This document shows, in pieces, positions 55,301-62,913 of a stretch of 64,000 nt of DNA. The notes beneath the pieces are model-generated. The model was not told the origin of the DNA and did not search any database. It worked only from the letters and a program-made list of their open reading frames with translations. This stretch comes from WHSW01 sp033856255 (GTDB taxonomy: Bacteria; Actinomycetota; Thermoleophilia; Solirubrobacterales; 70-9). Where the stretch lies: NCBI GenBank assembly GCA_033856255.1, contig JAWVFH010000004.1, forward strand, positions 62,001-126,000, written 5' to 3'. The position numbers were made by a program, and so were the translations under genes. The first letter of the stretch is position 1; each line of letters begins with the position of its first letter.

Positions 55301-55873
55301 GGACACCTGGGCGGGCAGGCGGTCGAGGACCGTTTTAACCAGCTCGATCAGCTCGGTCTCGCGCCGCAGCATCACGCGGGCGGACTCGGAGCCGAAATCC
55401 GGCAGCTTGAGGCGGATCTCGACGATGTAGTTGCTGATTTCGCCGAGCAGGAAGTCGTAGAACGCGGTGCCCGCCTCGGAGAGATGCGCTTCCTCCGCAG
55501 CCTGCGGGCGGAAGCCTCTGATCTCAGCGTCGAGTGCCTGTGGTTCAAGATCGGTCGCGAACAGCAGGGCATCCGAGATCGGGGCGCGGTCGAGGGTGGC
55601 GCAAACCTCGTGCCCGGCGGCGATCTTCTCGTTCTCCGGCAGTCCTCCGAACTCAGTCTCGAAGAAGGGCGCGAGCCGATCGGCGATCTGTTCGGAGATC
55701 CGCTCGAGCTCGCGGTGCAGGGCGCGCCGTTCTTTGCCGGCGCGGGCGAAGCGCCGGATCAGCTCATCGACGTCCGAGATCGCGCCCTGGGCGACCTCGG
55801 AGCTCTGCAGCCAGAACCGGAAGATCGCGCCGGTTGCCGAACTACCGATCTCCAGCAGGAGAGTCTCGATCAA
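52322..55873 (-). CDS. NACHT-domain STAND NTPase with C-terminal leucine-rich repeats (NLR-like)
   Basis: Large protein of 1183 residues with NLR-like architecture. Residues 1 to ~240 are a helical N-terminal domain of unknown effector type; a Glu/Asp linker follows. The NACHT core spans ~280-620: Walker A GEAGSGKTTLLQW (288-300), Walker B LVLVDGIDELPEE (366-378), sensor YVLTSRPP, and the helical VDFIHRTFQEYLAAKEA. A helical-repeat region (~640-800) leads to about 13 leucine-rich repeats of 22-24 residues (~840-1140). The start is a TTG (55871-55873) with AGGA 8 bases upstream. Bacterial NACHT proteins are known phage-defence sensors; LRRs would be the ligand-sensing part. It stands alone among metabolic genes, with no toxin, nuclease or protease gene next to it, so any effector must be in the protein itself. 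Confidence 0.92.
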   Translation of the reverse strand: MIETLLLEIGSSATGAIFRFWLQSSEVAQGAISDVDELIRRFARAGKERRALHRELERISEQIADRLAPFFETEFGGLPENEKIAAGHEVCATLDRAPISDALLFATDLEPQALDAEIRGFRPQAAEEAHLSEAGTAFYDFLLGEISNYIVEIRLKLPDFGSESARVMLRRETELIELVKTVLDRLPAQVSGLGGGEAAVFEAQYRRDVARKLDQLELFGVTTAQPRSRYSLSVAYLTLTAAARLDRLTDETGGEAGDRDLGAEQEEDEASIPVDEALGRRNRVLIRGEAGSGKTTLLQWLAVNSARGSFDGALADWNDSVPFLLQLRRFVDVDLPQISNFTTGINQHTSPPEDWAVSHLRDGTALVLVDGIDELPEEKRQTAHEWLVDLVAAYPDARYVLTSRPPAVGDDWLAADGFESVVLEPMGLAAISAFVDHWHNAIVASVSDLEETQELEELAESLKGTVRETRSIRNLASSPLLCAMLCALNRDRRAQIPSDRIELYRIALEMLLERRDVERRVKGDIAQLGLREKEILLRVFALWLLNNSRSDSTTEDLVALVQDRLEGMPRVDASAEEVTKHLLLRSGLLRQPVEGRVDFIHRTFQEYLAAKEAVETRSAGMLLEHAHQDQWQEVVVLAAGVADLSMREALIKGLIERGDGESLLRHRLHLLAVGCLDTSAELSPQLTGRVDGLLQRLIPPRNLTEAKAIASAGELAATLLGKYAVGSTAVTAAACVRALSLIGGDSALVQLEKFGPDRRVTVARALVRAWEEFPTEEYARRVLSHSRLDYGEILVSDPAGLQGIASMANARSLICDGSAVATPAGEWPWEAIAQHPALAEILLVNVQDLTMVPPLQQIPKLSTLGISQMSHLTHIADGELPDLEGLSLALCPRLTDVSGIAHLSRLRALRLNGIAFLDELPPLPAALERLSLWDVGIEDLSALAGCASLQVLSLDDCQHLLNVDELARLPSLRVVLIDDAPEITDLSPLSEARQLEVFALQNPGKIDDASALGGCTSLGQLAIEDTPSLEDVTWLGSLDRLQVLSLADCTGLNTFPAIELPELRRLFLSGCTGISELEWVASLPALEELHLGNCSGITDLGPLRELKVLSRLAITNCDAITDFSVLEALPELSWLDARGCSDKFQIEALEEAGVNVRMGPTARILQGAHVGLGWNWSEGWLGI

Positions 55874-56076
55874 AATTCCATTCCTGACGAGAGCCGGATG
55901 AGTACCGAACCACGACCGCTCTGCACTCAGAACGCTACAGCGTCAGGGGTTCAGAGCACGCCGCCCGGACGCCGCTCCGCGCCTCGCGAGAGGGCGGTTG
56001 GTCTTGATACCCGAGCGGGAACCGGATCGAGTCCGGTGAAAGCCGCTGAGATCCGGGCGGACGCGCCGGCCCTTTA

Positions 56077-57033
56077 TTACCCGGCGAAGTTGCGCTGCAA
56101 CCAGGGGATGAGGAGAGCGTTGACCTCGGCCGGCTTCTCCTGTTGGAGCCAGTGGGCGGCGTCGGGAATCTCGTGCTTCTCGACCTGGGGCAGGAGGTCC
56201 TCCATGGCGTCGGTGGAACCGGCCGGGAAGAACCAGTCGTCGGCAGCGGAGACCATCAGCGCCGGCTTGTCTATTGCGTAGTCGGAGCCCTGGGCCTCTT
56301 CGAAGTCCCTGCGCAGGGCGCGGTACCAATTGAGGCCGCCGCTGAAGCCGGTGCGCTCGTAGATGTCGACGTAGAAGCGCAGCTCCTCGTCGCTGACGAT
56401 CGGGTCGCCGAACAGCTGCGGATCGCCGACGAAGACTCCGGCCGGGACTTCCTGGACCTCTTTCGGGGCGGCCTGGAACTGCTCCATCGTGTAGCCGCGG
56501 CCACGCAGCATCGAGCGGAAGGTGTGCTCGACGTCCTGCTCGAGGATCGCCTCGCCGACGCCGGGCTCCTGGAAGGTGCGCATGTAGTGGTTCGGCCCGC
56601 GCAGCTCGTCGTAGGTTTCGATCATGTCTTGCGGTGATTCCCAGGTGAAGTAGGGGGTGCAGAGGCTGCCCAGGCCGAGGACGCGGTCGGGGTCGAAGAC
56701 CCCCGAGTACCAGGCCGGCATCGAGCCCCAGTCGTGTCCGAACCAGACGGCCTGCTCGATCCCCAGCGCGTCGAGCAGGCCACTGACGTCGGCGACCAGG
56801 TTCTTGACGCTGTAGGTCTGGGCGTCCTCGGGGGCATCGGTGCCGGCGAAGCCGCGCTGGCTCGGGACGATCACGCGGAAGCCGGCATCGGCGACCGGAT
56901 CGACCTGGTTGCGCCAGGAGAAGGGGTGCTCGGGGAAGCCGTGCAGGAGCAGGACGGGAGTCCCCTCCCCCTGCTCGAAGTACTCCATCGTGATCCCGTT
57001 GGTCTCGACGGTCTTGGGGGCGGTGAAGTCCAT
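56077..57033 (-). CDS. Epoxide hydrolase-like alpha/beta hydrolase
   Basis: Alpha/beta hydrolase of 318 residues. The oxyanion motif HGFPEHPFSW (31-40) has the HGxP of epoxide hydrolases, the nucleophile Asp101 is in WFGHDWGSMPA, and the general-base His is in IPDAAHWLQQEKP (about 294). Lid-domain tyrosines (for example YVDIYERTGF) could activate the epoxide. Epoxide hydrolase is the best guess; a dehalogenase or other hydrolase is possible. It is 36 bases downstream of the FabL-like gene and probably in the acetone-carboxylase-like operon. Confidence 0.87.
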   Translation of the reverse strand: MDFTAPKTVETNGITMEYFEQGEGTPVLLLHGFPEHPFSWRNQVDPVADAGFRVIVPSQRGFAGTDAPEDAQTYSVKNLVADVSGLLDALGIEQAVWFGHDWGSMPAWYSGVFDPDRVLGLGSLCTPYFTWESPQDMIETYDELRGPNHYMRTFQEPGVGEAILEQDVEHTFRSMLRGRGYTMEQFQAAPKEVQEVPAGVFVGDPQLFGDPIVSDEELRFYVDIYERTGFSGGLNWYRALRRDFEEAQGSDYAIDKPALMVSAADDWFFPAGSTDAMEDLLPQVEKHEIPDAAHWLQQEKPAEVNALLIPWLQRNFAG

Positions 57034-57069
57034 CTCGCTTCCTCGTTTCTCTCTCTGTATATGGACGGA

Positions 57070-57828
57070 CTAGCCGGGGAGCGTGAAGCCGGCATCGACG
57101 GTCAGGGTCTGACCGGTGACCATGCGCGCCTCGTCGGAGAGGAAGAAGGCGACCGGCTCGCCGATCTCGTCCGGGTCGAGGGCGCTGCCGAGCGGGGACT
57201 TCTCCGCCGCCGCGGCGGCGATCGCTTCCCACTCGGGGATTTCCTTGAAGAGGTCGGTGAGGACGACGCCGCCGCAGATGCAGTTGGCGCGGATCCCCTT
57301 CGGCCCGCCCTCGACGGCGAGGTAGGTGATCAAGGTCTCGATCGCGGCCTTGGCGGTGCCGAAGGCGGCGTAGGCGTCGTAGACGCGGTGGGCGCCGAGG
57401 CTGGAGATGGCGACTATCGCGCCGCCGCCGTTGGCGCTCATCGAGGGCGAGGCCGTCTGCGCCAGGACCAGCAGCGAGCGCACGTGGGCGGCCATCGAGT
57501 AGTCCCACTCCTCGACCGTCAGCGCGTCGGTGAGGCCGAAGCTGCCGGCGGCGGCATTGGCGACCAGGTAGCGCAGCGGCCCGAGCTCGGAGATCGCCTC
57601 CTCGACGGCTCGGACGTTGTCTTCGGCGATGCCGACGTCGCCCTGAATCACCGCCGCGCGGCGGCCGAGGGCGCGGATCTCCCCCGCCGTGCGCTCCGCC
57701 GCCTCTTTATTGATGACGTAGGTGATCGCGACGTCGGCCCCGCGCCGGGCCGCGGCCAGGGCGCAGGAGCGGCCGATCCCGCGGGAGCCGCCGGTCACCA
57801 GCGCATTGCCCTGTAGCTCGCCACTCAT
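57070..57828 (-). CDS. FabL-like SDR (enoyl-thioester reductase type)
   Basis: SDR of 252 residues with cofactor loop VTGGSRGIG, Ser143, and Tyr153/Lys160 separated by six residues in YAAFGTAK. Overall pattern (ISSLGAHRVY, IETLITYLAVEGGPKGIRAN, MVTGQTLTVDAGF) closely follows Bacillus enoyl-ACP reductase III (FabL). In this organism it may be the fatty-acid-synthesis enoyl reductase or, more likely from context, act on an unsaturated CoA intermediate. It lies 28 bases after the carboxylase alpha-gamma gene. Confidence 0.88.
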   Translation of the reverse strand: MSGELQGNALVTGGSRGIGRSCALAAARRGADVAITYVINKEAAERTAGEIRALGRRAAVIQGDVGIAEDNVRAVEEAISELGPLRYLVANAAAGSFGLTDALTVEEWDYSMAAHVRSLLVLAQTASPSMSANGGGAIVAISSLGAHRVYDAYAAFGTAKAAIETLITYLAVEGGPKGIRANCICGGVVLTDLFKEIPEWEAIAAAAAEKSPLGSALDPDEIGEPVAFFLSDEARMVTGQTLTVDAGFTLPG

Positions 57829-57856
57829 TCCCGGACCCGAACCTAACCGGGGTGGC

Positions 57857-60658
57857 TCAGACGGGAACGTCGCGCTTCAGCCAGCCTTTGTAGAAACCAT
57901 CGATGTCCGGCAGGTACTCGTGCATCACCGGGTATCCGGGAGGTACGGCTTCCGTCTCCAGCAGCCGGCCGGAGAGCGGGCAGTAGAACTCGCGCAGCTC
58001 CTGCCACTCGCCGTCGGGATGGCCGAGCTCGGGGTAGACCTCCCGGTAGAGCTCGTCGCTGTCGCGGACGAACATCGGCGCGTGCATCTTCCAGTTCTGG
58101 TCCCAGCGGCAGAGGTCGGCGCCGGCGTCGGTGCGGATCACCAGCTCGCCGTCGGCGGCGCGGCGGACGATGTTCATCCCCTCGCCGTAGGGGAGGACGA
58201 TCGGGTCGTCGTAGTCGACCCGCTCCTGCAGCAACTCGAGCCACTTGTCGAAGCGGTCGGGGTCCTTGATCCCGGACTGGATGTCCTTGACCGCGCGGCG
58301 GCTCAATTTCTCGTCGAGCAGGTCGGCGAGCGTCTCCTTCGTCACCTGGGTGGTGACCGGCACGTTGACCCGATCGTCGGGGAGGAAGACCTCGGAGCCG
58401 GCGAGGAACTCGCGGACCGACTGCTCGGGGGTGATCTTTCCCGGCGCCGCCTTCTGGACCACCACGGTCGGGGTGATGACGTCGAAGTCGAAGTCCTCGG
58501 GCAGGTCCCAGAAGCCGCGGAACTCGGCCGCCCAGCGCTGCTCCAGCCGCATCGACTCGGCGAACATCACCTTCACCGTCTCGATCAGGTCCCCGTCGAG
58601 GATCCGCCGGCGCTGCTCGGCCCACCACTCCTCCGCCGGCCGGGCGCGCTCGAGGCGCTGGTGCATCAGGCCGTCGCGGTTCTCGATCCCGTAGGCGCGC
58701 TCGGCCCAGCGCCGCTGCAGGTGACCCCCGGCTACGTCCTCCTCGACCCGCTCGGTGCTGCGCAGCAGCGGGTCGCCGAGGCCGCCGCCGCCGCGGCCGG
58801 AGCTGAGGTAGAGGTCACCGGTCTTGACCGCGATCATCATCGTGTAGGGGTCCTGCTCGAGCTGGTGCTCGCCGGCGAAGGCCTGCATCGCCGTCTCCTC
58901 GCCGCTGACATCGCCGACCGGGTAGGCCTTGCCCGCCGCCGCCTGCTCGAAGACGTCGGAGCCGAAGACGTTGTGGACGTAGGCGCTCGGTGCCGGGTAG
59001 CCGCCGAAGAGACCGGGGGAAGTCAGCATGCCGCCGGCGCCGATGTTCTCGATCTCGAAGTCCTGGGTGCCGTTGACGAGCAGCAGCGTCTCGAACGAGG
59101 AGCCGCCGCGGTGGCGGCCCCAGCCGCCGGTATTGGGCTTGATCTGGCGACCGAGATAGACCATCGGCTTGACCAGCTCCCACATCTCGATGTCGCCCAT
59201 GTCGCCCTCGGGGTTGAAGACGGCGGCGCCGTAGTCGAGCCCGTCGAGGACGTACTTGGCGCCCTGGCCCTGGGCGCCGATCTCGAAGTTCATGAAGCCG
59301 GAGATCTGGCCGTACTGATCGAGGCCGCCGCCCTGGGCGACGTTGCCGGGAACGGTGTAGGTCGAGACGATCTCCTCGATGTATCCCCGCGACTGCAGGG
59401 CGCGTGAGACCGCGCGCAGATACCCGGTCGAGGTCGTGAACATCGGCATCCAGGGAAACGAGGAAGAGCAGGGGGCATCGCCGAGGTCGGCCCAGCTGCC
59501 CTCGGTCAGCAACAGCTCGGTCGCGTAGTAGGCGCCGTCGTTGATCTTGTCGTTGCAGATCAGCGTCTGCGTGAAGAGGATCCACTGCATCCCCTGCTGC
59601 GCCGAGGGGGTCGCGTTGAAGGAGTGCCAGCCCCAGGCCGAGGAGCCGCGCAGGTCGGTCGTCCAGCGTCCGTCGCGGTCGACCACCGCCTCGTAGGTGC
59701 CGTGGATGATCAGGTCGCGCTGCGCGCGCTTCGGCAGGTTGAGCTTGTTCGCGTATTTGGCCTCGGTAAAGCCGGCGGAGCGATAGCGGCCGGGGACGAG
59801 CAGGCCGCGGACGCGGGACTTGAAGTCCCGCCGGCCGTCCTCGATCGCCTCGCGCATGAACTGCTTGAAGGGCTCCTCGCCTTCTTCGAGGACGAGGCGC
59901 TCGACCGCGTCGCGGATCATGTGGCAGCCGGCGAGGCGGGTGCGCTCGTCGAGCAGGTACAGCCCGGGGGCGCGGCTCTGCATCGAGACCCGCTTGTTGT
60001 GCCACTGGGCGATCGTGTCGCCCTCGCCGATCTTCATGCAGTGGAGGTCGATGCCGTCGTCGAAGCGGGTCGTCGGCCCGACCGGGACGCCGCCCGGAGT
60101 GGTCGCGCCGATGTCCATCACGTGAATGACGCCACCGGCCCAGCCGAGCAGCTCGCCGGGGTTCCCGGGGTTGAAGATCGGGACGAAGGTCTGGACGTCG
60201 GCGTTGTGGACGTCGCCGATCGTCGGCTGGTTGTTGGCGAAGATGTCGCCCGGCTTGATCCCGGGGTTGTCCTCCCAGCCGTTGCGGACCATGAACTTGA
60301 TCGCCTCGCTCATGGTGTGGACGTGGACGATGATCCCGGTCGAGAGCGCGACGTTGTCGCCCTCCGGCGTGTAGAGGGCGAAGCAGATCTCGCCGAGCTC
60401 GCGGACGATCGGCGAGGCGGAGATGTTGAGCGCGGTCTCGCGCGCGGTGACCATCCCGCCCCGCACCCGCGAGAAGAGCTTCTCGAAGTGCAGCGGATCG
60501 GAGTCCTTCATCGCCAGCTCGCGCAGGCCGTGGTAGTGGCCGGTCTGCTCGAACATGCCCTCCGATGCGGCCAGCATCTCGGCCAGCGTCTGGCCCTCCC
60601 AGCCGATCGGCGCGGACCGCTCGGGCTCGAGGACGCGGGTTTTGTCGATCGTGGCCAT
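57857..60658 (-). CDS. Acetone-carboxylase-like alpha-gamma fusion protein (HyuB/oxoprolinase family)
   Basis: Protein of 933 residues. Residues 1 to ~765 match the alpha subunit of acetone carboxylase (hydantoinase B family): LGEICFALYTPEGDNVALST, the metal-site motif TIGDVHNADVQTF (His151, Asp154) and GGVIHVMDIG (His179), and late GGSSFETLLLVNGTQDFEIE. From about residue 772 it matches the small gamma subunit (RFDKWLELLQERV, EWQELREFYCP, VPPGYPVMHEYLPDIDGFY), normally a separate ~165-residue protein. The gamma part has lost cysteines of the usual zinc site. With the beta subunit encoded 6 bases upstream it should carboxylate acetone or another ketone using ATP. Confidence 0.9.
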   Translation of the reverse strand: MATIDKTRVLEPERSAPIGWEGQTLAEMLAASEGMFEQTGHYHGLRELAMKDSDPLHFEKLFSRVRGGMVTARETALNISASPIVRELGEICFALYTPEGDNVALSTGIIVHVHTMSEAIKFMVRNGWEDNPGIKPGDIFANNQPTIGDVHNADVQTFVPIFNPGNPGELLGWAGGVIHVMDIGATTPGGVPVGPTTRFDDGIDLHCMKIGEGDTIAQWHNKRVSMQSRAPGLYLLDERTRLAGCHMIRDAVERLVLEEGEEPFKQFMREAIEDGRRDFKSRVRGLLVPGRYRSAGFTEAKYANKLNLPKRAQRDLIIHGTYEAVVDRDGRWTTDLRGSSAWGWHSFNATPSAQQGMQWILFTQTLICNDKINDGAYYATELLLTEGSWADLGDAPCSSSFPWMPMFTTSTGYLRAVSRALQSRGYIEEIVSTYTVPGNVAQGGGLDQYGQISGFMNFEIGAQGQGAKYVLDGLDYGAAVFNPEGDMGDIEMWELVKPMVYLGRQIKPNTGGWGRHRGGSSFETLLLVNGTQDFEIENIGAGGMLTSPGLFGGYPAPSAYVHNVFGSDVFEQAAAGKAYPVGDVSGEETAMQAFAGEHQLEQDPYTMMIAVKTGDLYLSSGRGGGGLGDPLLRSTERVEEDVAGGHLQRRWAERAYGIENRDGLMHQRLERARPAEEWWAEQRRRILDGDLIETVKVMFAESMRLEQRWAAEFRGFWDLPEDFDFDVITPTVVVQKAAPGKITPEQSVREFLAGSEVFLPDDRVNVPVTTQVTKETLADLLDEKLSRRAVKDIQSGIKDPDRFDKWLELLQERVDYDDPIVLPYGEGMNIVRRAADGELVIRTDAGADLCRWDQNWKMHAPMFVRDSDELYREVYPELGHPDGEWQELREFYCPLSGRLLETEAVPPGYPVMHEYLPDIDGFYKGWLKRDVPV

Positions 60659-60664
60659 TGTGGG

Positions 60665-62812
60665 TCAGGCCTCCTTGTTCTCGAGGTGGAAGATGCCGTG
60701 CTCGTCGAGCCAGGCGCGGCGGTCGGGGGGGATCGGGAAGGTCGTCGACTCCGCCTCGAGCACCGCCGGGCCCTCGATCGTGTGGCCGTTGCGGACGGCG
60801 TCCATCTCGTAGACGTCGGTCGTCGCGTAGCCGTCGGACCACCAGACCTCGCGCGTCTCCTTGACCGGCGGCGAGCCCGACTCGCGCGCCATTACCGGCA
60901 GGGTCGGCTGCTCGATCGGGACCGAGCCCTTGACGATCGCCTGCGCGACGAGGTAGCCGAGCTCCGGCGAAGAGGCGGCCCGCGCGTACATCCGCGTGTA
61001 GGTCGTCTCGAAGGTGTCGATCAGGTCGCGGATGTCCTCGATCGACTCGATCGCCGGCTTCGGCGCGTCGACCTCGATGTCGACCAGCTGCCCGTAGTAC
61101 TGCATCCGCACCATGTGGGTGAAGGCGACGTCCGCGGCGGCGTGGCCGGACTTGGCGAACTCGTCGCGGACGCGGTCCTCGAGCGAACGCCAGGCCTGGG
61201 TCAGGATGCCGCCCATCTGGACCTTTTCCTCGTCGGGGGCGGTCGGCAGCAGCGGCAGATCGACCTGGCGGTCGAAGCGGTACTCGAAGTCGGCGCAGGC
61301 GCAGCCGAAGGCGGAGAAGCCGGCCGCCCACTCGGGCACCAGCACCTGCTGGTAGGGGACGCCGGAGGTGTAGCCGGCGACGTGCAGCGGACCGCCGCCG
61401 CCGTAGCAGAGCAAGGTGTAGTCGGCGGGGCTGTAGCCCTTGCCGAGGATGCGGCCGACGGCCTCGTTTCGCAGTGAGGTCTCGAACAGCTCGATCACCC
61501 CGGCGGCCGCCTCCTCGACCCCGAGTCCGAGCGGGTCGGCGACCTGGCGCTTGACCTCGTGGCGGGCGCGCTCGATGTCGAGCTGGACCTGGCCGCCGAG
61601 GAAGTACTCGGGGTTGAGCCGGCCGAGGACGAGGTTGAGGTCGGTGATCGAGGCGGTCTCGACGCCGCCCTCGGGCCAGGCGGTGCCGATCATCGCCCCG
61701 GCCGAGTCGGGGCCGATCTCCGGCCGCCGCGCGTTGGGATCGATGCGGACGAAGGAGCCGCAGCCGGAGCCGACCGAGTCGATCTGGACCAGCGGCATGT
61801 TGAGCAGGAATTTCGCCATGTCCGGGGTCGTCGTCACCTCGTAGCGCTTGCCGGTCAGCAGGGCGATGTCGAACGAGGTGCCGCCGATGTCGGTGCAGAG
61901 GACGTTGTTGAGGCCGATCCGGTCGGCCAGCCAACGGGCGCCGACGACGCCGCCGATCGGGCCCGAGACGAGGGTCGTCGCGAGCTGGTCGGCGTCGATC
62001 GAGATCGTGCCGCCGTGGGAGGCCATCACCCGCAGCTCGAAGCCGGCGCCGCGCTCCTTGGTGCGGTCGCGCACCGCGCGCAGGGTCCCCCGCGAGGGCT
62101 CGGCCGCGTAGGCCTCGATCACCGTCGTGTTGAGCCGCGGGAAGTCTCGCCGCGACGGATAGAGCTCGCTGGAGACGAAGACAGGGCAATCGCCGTTGAG
62201 GTTGCGCTTGGCCTTTTCCTCCTCGACGATCTCCCGCACCCGCTGCTCGTGGGCCGGGTTGCGGTAGCTGAAGATCAGCGAGATCACGATCCCCTCGACG
62301 CCGTCGTCGAGCAGCGAGTTGACCGCCTCGCGGGCGTCCTCGTCGCGCAGCTGCAGGACCTCGTTGCCGAAAAGATCAATCCGACCTCGGACCCCGTGTA
62401 CCCGTGAGCGGGGGATCAGCGGGTCGTTGTGGTGGTGGGTCGCGATGTGCAGGCGGTCGGCGTAGGAGAAGCCGAGGTAGGTCTGGATCCCGCGCTCCAT
62501 CTGCAGCGAGTCCTCCTGCCCGGCGCTGACCAGGGCGCCGACCCGGCGGCCCTTGCGGGTCAGCAGCCGGTTCAGCATCGCGGTGCCGCTGAAGACCGCC
62601 GACTGGATCCGCGGGAAGGCCTCCTCGGGCGTCGAGTCCCACTGGCGCATCGCGTCGTCGGCCGAGGCCATCAGGCCCACCGACTCGTCCTGCGGGGTGG
62701 TTTGCGCCTTGCCGACGACGAAGCTGCCGGCGTCGTCGACGATGAAGGTGTCGGTCATGGTGCCGCCGGCGTCGATCGCCAGCACGCGTGGATCGTGCTC
62801 TCTCTGTCCCAT
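60665..62812 (-). CDS. Acetone-carboxylase-like beta subunit (HyuA family)
   Basis: ATP-dependent activating subunit of 715 residues from the ATG at 62810-62812; the open frame upstream is not homologous. Actin-like ATPase motifs: VLAIDAGGTMTDTFIVDDAG at the start, SHGGTISIDADQ, VLCTDIGGTSFDIALLTG and LLCYGGGGPLHVAGYT. Length matches the beta subunit of known acetone carboxylases (~717). Related acetophenone carboxylase and hydantoinase A have the same fold, so ketone identity is open. It is the first gene of the operon, divergent from a PucR-type regulator. Confidence 0.9.
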   Translation of the reverse strand: MGQREHDPRVLAIDAGGTMTDTFIVDDAGSFVVGKAQTTPQDESVGLMASADDAMRQWDSTPEEAFPRIQSAVFSGTAMLNRLLTRKGRRVGALVSAGQEDSLQMERGIQTYLGFSYADRLHIATHHHNDPLIPRSRVHGVRGRIDLFGNEVLQLRDEDAREAVNSLLDDGVEGIVISLIFSYRNPAHEQRVREIVEEEKAKRNLNGDCPVFVSSELYPSRRDFPRLNTTVIEAYAAEPSRGTLRAVRDRTKERGAGFELRVMASHGGTISIDADQLATTLVSGPIGGVVGARWLADRIGLNNVLCTDIGGTSFDIALLTGKRYEVTTTPDMAKFLLNMPLVQIDSVGSGCGSFVRIDPNARRPEIGPDSAGAMIGTAWPEGGVETASITDLNLVLGRLNPEYFLGGQVQLDIERARHEVKRQVADPLGLGVEEAAAGVIELFETSLRNEAVGRILGKGYSPADYTLLCYGGGGPLHVAGYTSGVPYQQVLVPEWAAGFSAFGCACADFEYRFDRQVDLPLLPTAPDEEKVQMGGILTQAWRSLEDRVRDEFAKSGHAAADVAFTHMVRMQYYGQLVDIEVDAPKPAIESIEDIRDLIDTFETTYTRMYARAASSPELGYLVAQAIVKGSVPIEQPTLPVMARESGSPPVKETREVWWSDGYATTDVYEMDAVRNGHTIEGPAVLEAESTTFPIPPDRRAWLDEHGIFHLENKEA

Positions 62813-62875
62813 GTTCCGACAGTAGGACGGGATCGCGCCGCTGTCGTCGTTTTCCCCAACCGATCGCGGTGGCGC

Positions 62876-62898
62876 CGTTTGTGGTCTCACCACAAACG
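62876..62898. promoter_or_regulatory. Perfect 10-3-10 inverted repeat in the carboxylase/PucR divergent region
   Basis: CGTTTGTGGT (62876-62885) and ACCACAAACG (62889-62898) are exact reverse complements around CTC. It lies 64 bases upstream of the carboxylase beta start and 16 bases upstream of the regulator start, inside the 101-base divergent intergenic region. It is the best candidate binding site for the adjacent regulator, controlling both directions. Confidence 0.75.
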
Positions 62899-62913
62899 AC
62901 CTAGCGTGGGCAG

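Noticed and set aside
56021..56037. T-arm-like hairpin (ACCGG, 7-base loop, CCGGT) upstream of the NACHT gene, considered as a tRNA remnant or attachment site
   Set aside because: No anticodon arm, D arm or acceptor stem could be built around it and the loop differs from the T-loop consensus. It is more simply a weak hairpin downstream of the epoxide-hydrolase-like gene.
58815..62189. Long minus-strand frame (over 1100 codons) across the two carboxylase genes
   Set aside because: It is a shifted reading of the acetone-carboxylase-like genes on the same strand, with Arg/Pro/Asp-rich composition. The correct frames show full conserved proteins.
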